The notes: generated by a model from the letters alone, not told the origin. A DNA stretch of 10,924 nucleotides from Goniomonas avonlea (GCA_003573635.1 QUTJ01031329.1:1-10924), one strand, 5' to 3'. Positions 1 through 10,805 are shown, numbered from the stretch's first letter. Numbers and translations: made by a program.

Positions 1-88
1 CACACTCAAGCGCTCCCTGTCCTCTCACTGTCCAGGACTCTTTCAACGTGTCAAACCCTGACGCGGGGGAGGTGTTCTCAGGGCAGGC

Positions 89-3046
89 CTAGGAGAGGAC
101 TTGGTACGCTTGCGCCTGCCGCAGCGGGTTAGTGACAACCCTGTGGGCAGAGAATGTCCTGCAGAAAGTGGCTGCAAGACTATCGGGCGTGAGGGCAGGT
201 CGACGATAGCACTTGGAGTTGACAATCCTGTGGAGATAAGACTTCTGGATACAGTATGACACACACGCACACACACAGAGAGAGATAACGCAAGCAATAC
301 TCGGCTTGGGTTGGCCTCTGAGACCCCCGCGGGTTTTTTAAGTTCGATCTGCCAGTCTGACCTGACACGCTGGTGCCTGGCCACAATTTAGTTGCTGTGG
401 CTGCTTGTGCAGTTGCGAGGGTGCGCGAAGACTCTCTCTCACACCCCCTCTCGCCCCCCCCCCCCCCCCCCCCCTCTTCCTCGATCTAGACTCTCTCTCT
501 CTCTCTCATCCTGGGTCTACGGGTTCCTCTCTCTGACAATCCTCGGACAGAGGCAAAGCAGCGCACGTGGAAGGGCACGGCGAGCTCGCTCTCGCGGGTC
601 ATGTGCAGGCGCTGCTGCTTCCTCACGTAGAGCACATAGCCGATGCCAGCCACTGCGCCAACGCCACCAATCGAACCAAAGATAATCCCAAGATAACGAC
701 CAAGGTTGCTGCCGCCAACGCAGGCCTTGAGAGGCTCTGAGCAGGCCGACTGCGGATGAGATGGTTGGTGTTTTGTTGGTGCTGTGAGTGAGTGAGAGAA
801 CAATGTGAGGGGTTGCAAGAGTGCGAAAATACAAGGTGCAAAGTGCGAGGGTGTGTCAGGCGCGTGTTGTGCCTGTGAGCGCGTGAGTGCCTGCGACAGA
901 CAAGGCGGGAGAAACAAGCGCCACCAGCATAGTGTGGCGATGTATGCCTCAACGAGAGTGGTTAGTGGAGCTGATCGGGGAGGAGAGGAGGGGAGGGTAT
1001 GCGAGAAGGGGAAGGTATGTGGTATGTGAGGGTGGGAGTGAGGAAGGGAGGGTGGGAGGTGGGAGTGAGAGAGTCTGGCGAGAGTAAGAGTGTGAGTGAG
1101 GGAGCGCTAGAGTGACGATTACGAAACAGGCTGCAGGACGTAACCAGGAAACAGGATATCACGCAACCATGAAAGCAGGTCACTCACCTCCATCAGTGCG
1201 GGAAAGCATTTGCCTGACGGAGCGCACCAGTCGCAGCCAGTGCCACCCGAACAAGACTCGCAGTCCGTGTATGAGCTGCAGCAGGGGCTGCGTATGACAG
1301 AGTCAGGGTAGAGCAGGACTCGCAGTCGGGGCTCTCTGTCCCTGTCTCTGCCTCTGACCATGTCTCTGTCTCTGTCTCTGTCTCTTGACTCTCGTGGGAG
1401 GGCGACTGGGAAGAAGCAAGGAGAAAAGCTCAACCTCCACAAGCCGAGAGGAGGCTAGAAGGGGGTGACAGCTCAAGTTGGCTACACACTTTCAAGGATG
1501 CAATATCATTGATTTTAAGAGATAATGAACGAGATCTCGATCGATTACAAAATATACCTGGTCGGGGGCACGCCCCGTGTGATTGCTGCCGACATTCGCT
1601 GCTGGTTCAAAAGTACGTTGTATTCATTGATTAGAGTGGATAATGAACGAGATCTCGATTGATTCCAAAACTGTGTAGCCAACTTGAGCTGTCGTCCCCC
1701 TTTCGCTCTGGTGGGTCACATATGGAACACACCCTCCACCGGCTCGAGTACACTCCCGCAGTCTCCTTCCTCACTCCTCTTTGTGGAAACCTCACCTGCT
1801 GTCAGGAGTGTTGATAAAGGTTGTACACCCGCCGGGTTGGCCGGAGTACGTCGAGCACGGTCCTCCGGCAGCACAGCACACGTTCTCACTGGGCGTGTTG
1901 CCCCAGCAAAAGCGGCAGTTGGCACCCACGCAGCCGCCACAGGAGCCATCAAGTAGGCTGCAGTTTCCAGTCGGACAGTTCGAACTCTCCTGGATCTGCC
2001 CGCAGGGGCTGTAGTAACTGAACGGCGCGCACTGCTGTGTGGCACCGCAGAAGCCGCAGTTCTCGGTGCTTGCGCAAGACTCGCAGGTTGTCTGTTGATG
2101 GCAGGGTCTGGCTGGGCATGAACTCGGATTATTAACGAGCCCAAGACTTCCAGTACTACAGTTACCACTTGCGCATAACCCCCCTGTCCCCTCATCAAAG
2201 TCCAGGCAGGTCTGATCGCCATCGCACCAGGCGCACTGGAAACCTGCGGCGCAAGATTTGCAGTCGTGGTGATTGGAACACATATTCTGGCAGCCAGACC
2301 CGGTGACAAACGATTGACAGAACGTAGACGTAGCGCAGGAGCCGTCACAAGCTCTCACATCTTGGCCAAAAATCGAACCCGCAGCGAGCGAGCACTTGTT
2401 GGTCGTCTGGCACCAGCCGCACTGCGCCGGGACCTGCGAAGAGTTTCTGCAAAGCAGTCAAAGGTACAGTTTTCACAAGATACAACGTACGGAGCGGGTG
2501 ACACAGCTGCTGTGCACGCGGAACAATTCTTGAGTCCGGAACATAGGTCGGGCTTCGTGGCCGTGCAACCCTGCAACTTGCGATGTCAACAACAACAAAC
2601 CAGATAATGCCAGGCGCACTCTATGGCACGGTGCTCCAGGGCAAGACGCCGGACAGGCTCCAAGCCCTGTCGGCACACACTTCCCAGAAGTCTGGCACAG
2701 GTTAGCTCGATCAAGCTCATTTCGGCACATCGCTCACTTCACAAAACATGCATCCCCGCTGGGCTTCGCATGTGTCGCACGCGGTTAAAGCCCCACACGA
2801 AGCATTGGTTTGGCAGTATCTGAACCAGAGTGAGTACGGGAATAATTTGACCGTGTTCTCGCACTCGCTGGCGTGGGGGACCCCGTTTTCTATGATGCAT
2901 CCTACGGACGAGCAAGACAAGAAAGATGGAACACAAGTTTGGGAATCCATGCACCACGTCATGTTCTGCCCCAGGCAGCTCAAACAATCGGGGGCACAAC
3001 TCGCTGAGCAAGCCAGCAGAACCAAGAAAAACACTCTTGTGTCCAT
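89..3046 (-). CDS. Type I membrane protein with PSI/plexin-like Cys-rich repeats
   Basis: The proposed exons, in coding order, are 3046-2738, 2691-2620, 2570-2491, 2446-1796, 1287-1188, 749-567, 369-301 and 244-89, giving about 539 aa. All junctions are GT..AG and keep frame. Residues 1-18 form a signal peptide (hydrophobic VFFLVLLACSA). About seven modules of the form C-x2-C-x(4-8)-C-x-[WF]-C-x(4-7)-C follow, for example CKSCAAGFQCAWC, CESCASTENCGFC and CESCSGGTGCDWC. This is the core cysteine pattern of PSI/plexin repeats. Several N-x-S/T sites are present. Residues about 423-445 are a single membrane helix rich in GxxxG, followed by VRKQQR as a stop-transfer signal, so the modules should be extracellular or lumenal. 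The start at 3046 is chosen for its signal peptide; an in-frame ATG at 3103 is the alternative. Exons 7-8 (basic tail) are less certain. Reading through from exon 6 instead ends at a TAG at 486-488 after a low-complexity RERER tail. Function is unknown; a cell-surface or adhesion role is only inferred. Confidence 0.72.
454..474 (+). repeat. Poly-C run, 21 bp
   Basis: An uninterrupted run of 21 C lies in the predicted 197-bp intron 566-370 of the minus-strand membrane-protein gene. It is followed by a CT microsatellite at about 491-507. The exact length may be unreliable in the assembly. Confidence 0.9.
491..507 (+). repeat. CT microsatellite
   Basis: A (CT)n tract lies just beyond a TAG at 486-488. 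If the transmembrane exon were read through, this tract would encode an Arg-Glu run, which is why I prefer a splice at 567/566 over read-through. Confidence 0.85.
750..1187 (-). other. 438-bp intron, purine/pyrimidine skewed
   Basis: The intron lies between the last Cys-rich module exon and the transmembrane exon of the minus-strand gene. The donor is GTGAGT and the acceptor CATCCGCAG. The plus strand is G/A-rich at about 970-1105, so the pre-mRNA is C/T-rich there. I see no gene or mobile element in it. Confidence 0.6.
1288..1795 (-). other. 508-bp intron with MITE-like insert
   Basis: The donor is AG|GTGAGG, and the acceptor CATACGCAG is preceded by a CTGAC branch-like site. This intron is about ten times longer than its short neighbours. 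The excess is largely the 240-bp inverted-repeat element at 1461-1700 plus a CT/GTCTCT-rich tract at about 1329-1386. Confidence 0.7.
1461..1700. mobile_element. MITE-like inverted-repeat element in an intron
   Basis: A perfect 21-bp inverted repeat sits at 1467-1487 and 1673-1693 (core GCTCAAGTTGGCTACAC). Outside it, on both sides, is a GGGGG/CCCCC tract with one small indel, and imperfect similarity continues inward. Between the arms lie two 46-bp direct repeats (1507-1552 and 1625-1670) that share a perfect 21-nt block around the palindrome CGAGATCTCG. There is no coding capacity. This architecture fits a non-autonomous DNA transposon (MITE) or a foldback element. I see no clear target-site duplication, so the class is unassigned. 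The element lies inside the 508-bp intron 1795-1288 of the minus-strand membrane-protein gene and could fold into a long hairpin in the pre-mRNA. Confidence 0.6.
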
Positions 3047-3664
3047 TGTTGTTGGCACCGTGCAAAGTTGGTGATACAAAAAAAAAGCCAATAAATCGGT
3101 CACTATCGGTGGAGAAAAAAGTTATCTCATCTATCTATTTTTGTTGACAGATTTGTAGTTAACTACTCACGTACAACCTTATCAGTGCTGCCACAGTGAC
3201 CTCACGGAGTTGTCCAAGCGCGCATAGCTCTTCCGCTCCAAGTGTGTTTGCGGTTGCAACTTGCAACAGTCTTGGCCACCAGGCCAAGAGCCGACCCGGT
3301 CCGTGAGTCTGCCGTGCCACGGAATGGAGATAGGCTCAAACGGTGTGTGCGCGACAACAGTCGGATGAGAGAGAGAGAGTATTCAAACACCTAGGAAACT
3401 GCCGAGCAGCCACAGATCCGATGGCACGCATGCGCTAATATTAACGGCTTCTTTACTTACGCATTTTGGCCGAACTAGACCGGGAGCAGGGAGAAACCGC
3501 TGAGTGGGAGAGAAGAGACTTGCTAGTTCATTGCAAACCGCGCCAAAAACCTGTCTGTCAGAATTGAAGGAAATACATAGACTAGAGTATCACCTGCCAT
3601 TGCCCAGTTCAGAATTCAGGATGTTTTAGGTGAAGACCTCTGTTCGAGCAGTTCCGTGAGGTTT
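3047..3664. other. Intergenic region upstream of the membrane-protein gene
   Basis: I find no supported gene in this stretch. It should hold the minus-strand gene's promoter just above 3046, where a 10-A run occurs on the plus strand (T-run on the coding strand), and upstream flank for the tRNA at 3665. An AATAAA string on the plus strand near 3090 has no plus-strand gene ending there. A short GA repeat lies at about 3368-3379. Confidence 0.5.
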
Positions 3665-3737
3665 GCCCGTCTAGCTCAGTTGGCAGAGCGCCAGGCTCTT
3701 AACCTGGTGGTCGTGGGTTCGAGCCCCACGGTGGGCA
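3665..3737 (+). tRNA. tRNA-Lys(CUU)
   Basis: The 73-nt sequence folds as a full cloverleaf. The 7-bp acceptor stem is GCCCGTC with GGTGGGC, followed by discriminator A. The D arm contains TAGCTCAGTTGGCAGAGC. The anticodon stem is CCAGG/CCTGG with loop CTCTTAA, giving anticodon CTT for lysine. The T arm is GTGGG-TTCGAGC-CCCAC. The internal A box (TAGCTCAGTTGG) and B box (GGTTCGAGCCC) match Pol III promoters. There is no intron and no encoded CCA. It is transcribed toward the 3' end of the minus-strand thioredoxin reductase gene, so the two units converge. Confidence 0.97.
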
Positions 3738-3956
3738 TGTTCCATCACTTTTTTTGCTCATGGGAGCGTAGTGAGTTCCATTTCGCAGCCAGGCGAGTGA
3801 GAGAGAGCCGAAGATCAGAGGCATCTAATCTCATGAGGGAGAGCCGTAGATGATAGATCTGCCCAGAGCGAGAGCAGTCAACGGCCGCGGGTCTTGCAAA
3901 CACATTTCTGTATTCAAAAACCTCAACCGGTGTTTACAAGTTTCTGCTGTAGTTCT
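3738..3956. other. Convergent spacer between tRNA and thioredoxin reductase 3' UTR
   Basis: No gene is seen here. The minus-strand thioredoxin reductase transcript must end in or beyond this spacer. On that strand there is no AATAAA, only a weak variant AATACA near 3910. An imperfect purine-rich repeat (GAGAGAGCCGAAGATCAG and GGGAGAGCCGTAGATGA) occurs at about 3800-3853. Confidence 0.5.
3749..3755 (+). terminator. Pol III T-run terminator
   Basis: A run of seven T starts 11 nt after the last tRNA base (3737). This is the standard termination signal for a Pol III tRNA gene. Confidence 0.85.
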
Positions 3957-4020
3957 CCGCCACCTCAGGACCAAGGGGTGCCGTTGCACTTTTCCTCTTG
4001 GTCCGTCACTTGATTGACGG
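3957..4020 (-). promoter_or_regulatory. SECIS element in the thioredoxin reductase 3' UTR
   Basis: Read on the minus strand, the sequence folds as a SECIS. Helix I pairs CCGTCA (4020-4015) with TGGCGG (3962-3957), with one G-U pair. The non-Watson-Crick quartet is TGAC (4008-4005) opposite TGAG (3967-3964), giving the required tandem G.A pairs. The base before TGA is G, a permitted GTGA form. Helix II is 11 bp (4004-3994 with 3978-3968) with one A.C mismatch; its core is GGACCAAG/CTTGGTCC. The apical AAAA (3993-3990) comes 11 nt after the quartet, as the conserved unpaired AA should. GTGC/GCAC can add a small helix III, as in form 2 elements. It lies about 314 nt after the in-frame TGA at 4337-4335. 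In eukaryotes such elements recruit SBP2 and eEFSec to recode UGA. The fold was done by eye. Confidence 0.82.
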
Positions 4021-4328
4021 ATTGTTCCAGCTCTGTGTAATCGGTGAGAAACGAAGCATGGGCACAGGTCTCGCCCGAACGAGCACGTCCCTCACACACA
4101 CCAAGCTTATGGAACAGCAGCCAAGTGAGCTTCTTGTGTCCTGTGGGCCCCGCGCCCCCGCTCCACTGCCTGTGTCTGTCGCCACTCTCGAAATCTAAGA
4201 CAACCGGATTGCGACTACTGACTGCCTGCGCCAAGTAGGAAGACACAAAAATGGTCCTTGGAATCGGAAGCAGGCGACTCACCGTTGCAGAGACGCCTGC
4301 CACTGTGCGTTAGCACACAGTAGCAGGC

Positions 4329-7540
<3,212 letters not shown>

Positions 7541-7711
7541 CCGCAGGTTCACGCTCTTTCTGTCCCTGTCAATCACTTTCGGGGAACTCCGGGAACTTCA
7601 TTAGGGCTCAATTAGCGTACTTGAACTCTTCTGCATCCATATTAGGGTGCGTTTGTATTGCACTTGATAAGGTTCCACTCACGAACACCATAGACGATAA
7701 CATTCTGCGCC
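7541..7711. promoter_or_regulatory. Divergent (shared) promoter region
   Basis: Only 171 bp separate the thioredoxin reductase start codon (7540, minus) from the lactate dehydrogenase start codon (7712, plus), so both 5' UTRs and core promoters must fit here or overlap coding sequence. No TATA box is evident. ATTAGGG occurs twice (7600-7606 and 7641-7647), and GGGAACTCC/GGGAACTTC is a near-tandem pair at 7582-7599. These are candidate shared sites, not known ones. A plus-strand in-frame TAG at 7691-7693 closes the frame ahead of the 7712 ATG. Confidence 0.6.
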
Positions 7712-8811
7712 ATGATCGACGGAGGCGAGGTCGCAAAACATTGCACGGCAAATGATTGCTGGGTTGTATTGAAGGGCAAGGTGTTGGAACTTGAGATTAA
7801 CGTTTGTCTTACCTCTTTCTTCAGGTGTACGACTTGACCTCGTTCCTCGCGGCGCACCCTGGCGGAGAAGACATCATCGTCCGATACGCAGGGAAGGACG
7901 CGACCCAAGCGTTTGAGCCCATTCACCCCGGAGACATTTTGGAGACCCTCCCTCCCAGCCTTTGCTTGGGCGATGTTGCTCCTGGGACAATGGTGGCACC
8001 CACCAAGGCGAGAGTGGAAGTGGCACCTCAAGCCGCGGAACTCCCTCCGCTCGATCAAATCCTGAACCACTTTGATTTTGAGGCCGTCGCAAGCAAGGTA
8101 ATGAAAAAAGAAGGATGGGATTATTACTCCAGCGGAGCTGATGACGAAGTGACCCTGCGCGAGAACCATAGTGCATTTCATCGGCTTTGGTTCCGTCCTC
8201 GCATCCTCGTCAATGTGTCAAACATTGACATGCGATGCAAAATCCTGGGGTACGACTCGAAACTGCCCATTTACATATCTGCTACCGCGTTGGCGAAATT
8301 GGCCCATCCTGAGGGCGAAGTTGTGCTCACACGGGCAGCACATAATGTTGGTGCTATTCAGGTGCAGTAGGCAACTGGGCAACAATCGTCGTTGTTCATC
8401 CCACGCAGATGATCCCAACCCTGGCCTCCTGCTCGCTCCAAGAAATGACATCTGCACGAGCTCCTGGACAGGTACGTTTTCGTTCGAGCTCCCCCGGGAT
8501 GGCGCAGAAGCCTTACGGGTCAACGCGTCTCGCCCATTGACTCCGGCGCCGGCAGGTGCAATTTTTCCAGCTGTATGTCAATGGAAGCCGCCATATCACC
8601 GAGGATCTAGTTCGTCGGGCCGAAGTGAGTTTCAAGATGCCACGGTGCCCCTGATGTGACGCGACCACAGGCCCAGGGCTGCAAAGCACTCTTTGTCACT
8701 GTCGACGCGCCACAGCTGGGAAGAAGAGAAAAAGATATGCGCAACAAGTTCCAGGATTCTGGGGCGCAAATCCAACAGGTGAGGACCTGGTATGGCGTAC
8801 TCGCTTGCTTG

Positions 8812-8844
<33 letters not shown>

Positions 8845-9204
8845 ACTCTCTCTCTCTCTCTCTCCTCTCTCTCGACCCCTCTCGTTCTCCTAACGACACG
8901 CCCCGATGAGGTCGGATGGAATCTGACCACCGGGTCGAACGGGCACTCACACATGTATTCTTTCAGGCGAGATGGATCTCCTGTTCCGTCCCCCACTCCC
9001 TCACTTTCTCTCCTGTGACCTCTCTCCCTCTCTTTCTCTCCTGTTCCGTCCCTTCTCTCCCTGTCCCCTTCAACACCCCCCCCACACATCCAACAGACAC
9101 GTAGAACACCCGCCCACCCACAACAGACGCATCAACACGAACACAACACCCTTCACAAAAATCACACACACTCACAACAGCCACACAACCCGCACACACA
9201 CACA

Positions 9205-9262
<58 letters not shown>

Positions 9263-10805
9263 GCAGTATCAACACACGCTCACCAACACACGCAGAAGAG
9301 CAACGTGAACCGCAGCCAAGGCGCTGCGCGGGCTATCAGCCAGTTTATTGACCCGGCCCTTTGTTGGGACGACATCAAATGGCTGCGGTCCCTCACTTCC
9401 ATGAAGCTTGTGCTCAAGGGGTACGTCGTCGCTGGTGTTGCAGATGCGTTTCATACGTGTTCCAAACGTGTTGCACCTGTGTTTCGGATAACACATTCTG
9501 TGACCCTCCCTGCCTTGTTCTGCGATCCCTCACTTCCATGAAGCTTGTGCTCAAGGGGTACGTCGTCGTGTTCATACGCGTTCCAGGTGTGTTACATACA
9601 GCACGGTTTTGAGTCATCATCCATGTGTAACGGTTTTGAGTCATCATCCATGTGTAGATACGTGTTGTGTACGTGTTGCGTACGTGTTACGTACCATACG
9701 TGTTGCCTGCAGGTTGCTGAGGGGTTGCACAGGGTGCAGTGTGGCGCGGACGCCGCTGGCCGCACAGCACGGTCCATGTGTTGCATACGTGTCACATACG
9801 TGTTACATACGTTACATACGTGTTACATACGTGTTGCGTGCAGGTTGCTGAGGGGCTCTACAGGGTGCAGTGTGGCGCGGACGCCGTGCTGGCCGCACAG
9901 CACGTGTTGTGTTACATACGTGTTTCGTACGTGTTATAGACGTGTTTCGTCGGTGTTACATACGTGTTTCGTACGTGTTGCGGTTGCTGAGGGGCTCCAC
10001 AGGGTGCAGTGTGGCGCGGACGCCGTGCTGGCCGCACAGCACGGTGTCGAAGGCATCGTCCTCTCCAACCACGGAGGACGCCAGCTAGACTTCGCCCGCA
10101 GCGGGATTGAAGTTCTGCCGGAGGTCACGGCTGCGCTCGACGCCGCTGGCCTGCGTGGCTCTCTCGAGGTCCGCTCTCTTTCCGCTCTCTGCTCCCACTC
10201 CATACGAGACAACTAGCCTGGACTGGGAGGGCTGGCTCAACACAGCCAGCCCCGAGAGCCCAGGAACCTGCCAATTTTCGCAGCTACCGTAGAACCACCC
10301 CCCTTGCCCTCTCCTTGCCCTCCTAGTCCTGTCGCTCTGTCATCTGCTCTCCCTGCCCTGTCATCTCCTCCCCCCCCACTTCTGACTGCCTCGTTAGATC
10401 CTTGTCGACGGCGGGATCAGGCGGGGCACGGACGTCTTGAAGGCTCTGGCCTTGGGCGCGACCGCGGTTGGGATTGGCCGACCTGTGCTCTACGCTATGG
10501 CTGGATACGGACAGGTGTGTGTACACACAGGGAACCCCCCCCCCCCCCCCCCCCCCCCCTCTCTCCTCCCCCCTCTCTCACTCAGCGTTTGGGCTGATAG
10601 AGCTGATTCCCCCCCCTTCTCCCTTCGTCTGCTCTCTGTCTGTCGGACACAGCCTCATTTCTCTCCGCCTGGTCCGTGGGCAGTGCGCTCACACAGTGTG
10701 GCGCAGGAGGGCGTCGAGCATCTGTTCAAGCTCTTCCGCGAAGAGATCGAGATGAACATGAGATTACTTGGAGCTCCGACCCTGCGAGACCTCACCTCGG
10801 ATATG
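7712..10805 (+). CDS. CYB2: L-lactate dehydrogenase (cytochrome b2 type), 3' end cut off
   Basis: Nine exons are visible: 7712-7780, 7825-8361, 8409-8471, 8556-8624, 8671-8778, 9296-9420, 10003-10168, 10398-10514 and 10707-10805. They give 451 aa in frame. The enzyme oxidises L-lactate to pyruvate through FMN and passes electrons via haem, to cytochrome c in yeast. The cytochrome b5 domain is at 4-70, with haem ligands H34 (HPGG) and H57 (FEPIHP) 23 apart as in yeast flavocytochrome b2. The FMN/TIM-barrel domain starts at about 99. It has [31 protein letters not shown], the VTVDAP segment with [10 protein letters not shown]323 in LVLKG, catalytic H347 and R350 in SNHGGRQLD, and [15 protein letters not shown]. 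The start is the only ATG after an in-frame stop and begins directly in the b5 domain with no mitochondrial presequence, so location is uncertain. After 10805 the donor GTATGT fits, but the frame also stays open to the edge; the last 20-40 residues lie beyond. The donor GTCCGC at 10169 is weak. A different 2-hydroxyacid substrate is possible. Confidence 0.92.
8811..8874 (+). repeat. CT microsatellite
   Basis: A (CT)n tract of about 60 bp with short interruptions (ACTCACT, CCT) lies in a lactate dehydrogenase intron. Confidence 0.92.
9192..9260 (+). repeat. CA microsatellite
   Basis: A (CA)n tract of about 69 bp with one interruption (ACACCACA) lies some 35 bp before the acceptor at 9295, in the same intron as the CT tract. 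Confidence 0.95.
9383..9431 (+). repeat. Exon-end/donor repeat, copy 1 (genuine)
   Basis: This 49-bp stretch covers the last 38 bases of the exon (codons for [13 protein letters not shown]) and the first 11 bases of the intron. It is repeated at 9520-9568 with one mismatch. Confidence 0.9.
9520..9568 (+). repeat. Exon-end/donor repeat, copy 2 (inside intron)
   Basis: This 49-bp copy of 9383-9431 lies 137 bp downstream, with a single difference (CGATCCC for CGGTCCC). It keeps the whole GGG|GTACGTCGTCG donor, so a second splice donor exists in the intron. Confidence 0.9.
9603..9656 (+). repeat. 27-bp tandem duplication
   Basis: Two perfect head-to-tail copies of a 27-bp unit (ACGGTTTTGAGTCATCATCC followed by ATGTGTA) lie at 9603-9629 and 9630-9656. 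Their identity suggests a recent event. Confidence 0.92.
9713..9772 (+). repeat. Acceptor/exon-start repeat, copy A (decayed)
   Basis: The copy runs from GTTGCTGAGGGG through an acceptor-like CACAG|GGTGCAGTG into the exon start. Compared with the functional copy it lacks two bases (GCCGCTGG for GCCGTGCTGG), so use of this acceptor (exon from 9733) would shift the frame. Confidence 0.88.
9844..9903 (+). repeat. Acceptor/exon-start repeat, copy B
   Basis: This is a near-identical copy with acceptor CTACAG at 9863 and 40 bases of matching exon sequence, after which it runs into the TACGTGTT repeat. It starts 131 bp after copy A. Confidence 0.88.
9983..10043 (+). repeat. Acceptor/exon-start repeat, copy C (genuine)
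   Basis: This is the functional acceptor (CTCCACAG, exon from 10003), which continues into the conserved SNHGGRQLD exon. It starts 139 bp after copy B. Confidence 0.9.
10535..10559 (+). repeat. Poly-C run, about 25 bp
   Basis: A long C homopolymer lies in the 192-bp intron 10515-10706 of the lactate dehydrogenase gene, followed by C/T-rich sequence. The length is likely to vary between reads. Confidence 0.92.

Larger units (their letters stand above)
8779..9295 (+). other. 517-bp intron with CT and CA microsatellites
   Basis: The donor GTGAGG follows the codons for QIQQ, and the acceptor ACACGCAG precedes AAGAGCAAC. The insert separates two well-conserved parts of the FMN domain. It contains a long (CT)n tract, a C/T-rich middle and a (CA)n tract. 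No transposon or coding sequence is seen. Confidence 0.8.
9440..9982 (+). repeat. Degenerate TACGTGTT minisatellite
   Basis: More than a dozen ACGTGTT motifs occur here, many as TACGTGTTACATACGTGTT-like units. They are interspersed with the duplicated exon edges and appear only in this intron. Confidence 0.85.
9421..10002 (+). other. 582-bp intron built from duplicated exon edges
   Basis: The intron begins GTACGTCGTCG and ends CTCCACAG. It joins phase 2 (GG|G) to give LKG-VQCGADA, as in the family. It carries a second copy of the upstream exon end plus donor (9520-9568) and two extra copies of the acceptor plus downstream exon start (9713-9772 and 9844-9903). Between them is a degenerate TACGTGTT/TACATACG repeat. 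Frame breaks in the extra copies show that the outermost donor and innermost acceptor are the functional pair. Confidence 0.82.

Noticed and set aside
1716-2348. 210-codon minus-strand frame overlapping the Cys-rich exon
   Set aside because: It is a shadow frame. The overlapping frame 2446-1796 has the regular cysteine modules and joins neighbouring exons in phase.
3090-3095. AATAAA on the plus strand as a polyadenylation signal
   Set aside because: No plus-strand gene ends upstream of it; it lies just before the start of a minus-strand gene.
3202-3390. 62-codon minus-strand frame between the membrane-protein gene and the tRNA
   Set aside because: Short, Ser/Arg/Leu-biased, no motif, and no splice partners that extend it.
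7642-8181. 180-codon minus-strand frame over the cytochrome b5 exon, with an ATG at 7713 overlapping the plus-strand ATG
   Set aside because: It is antisense to a strongly conserved exon and resembles no protein. Thioredoxin reductase has its own better start at 7540.
8963-9256. Frame encoding poly(Val-Cys) or poly(His-Thr)
   Set aside because: Translation of a CA microsatellite inside an intron.
9192-9260. CA and TACGTGTT repeats as a CRISPR array or telomere tract
   Set aside because: There are no regular unique spacers, the host is eukaryotic, and the units are simple or degenerate repeats confined to introns.
9545-10216. 223-codon plus-strand open frame across the repeat region
   Set aside because: Its first two thirds are TACGTGTT repeat and frame-shifted exon copies. 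Only the end (from about 10004) is real lactate dehydrogenase exon.
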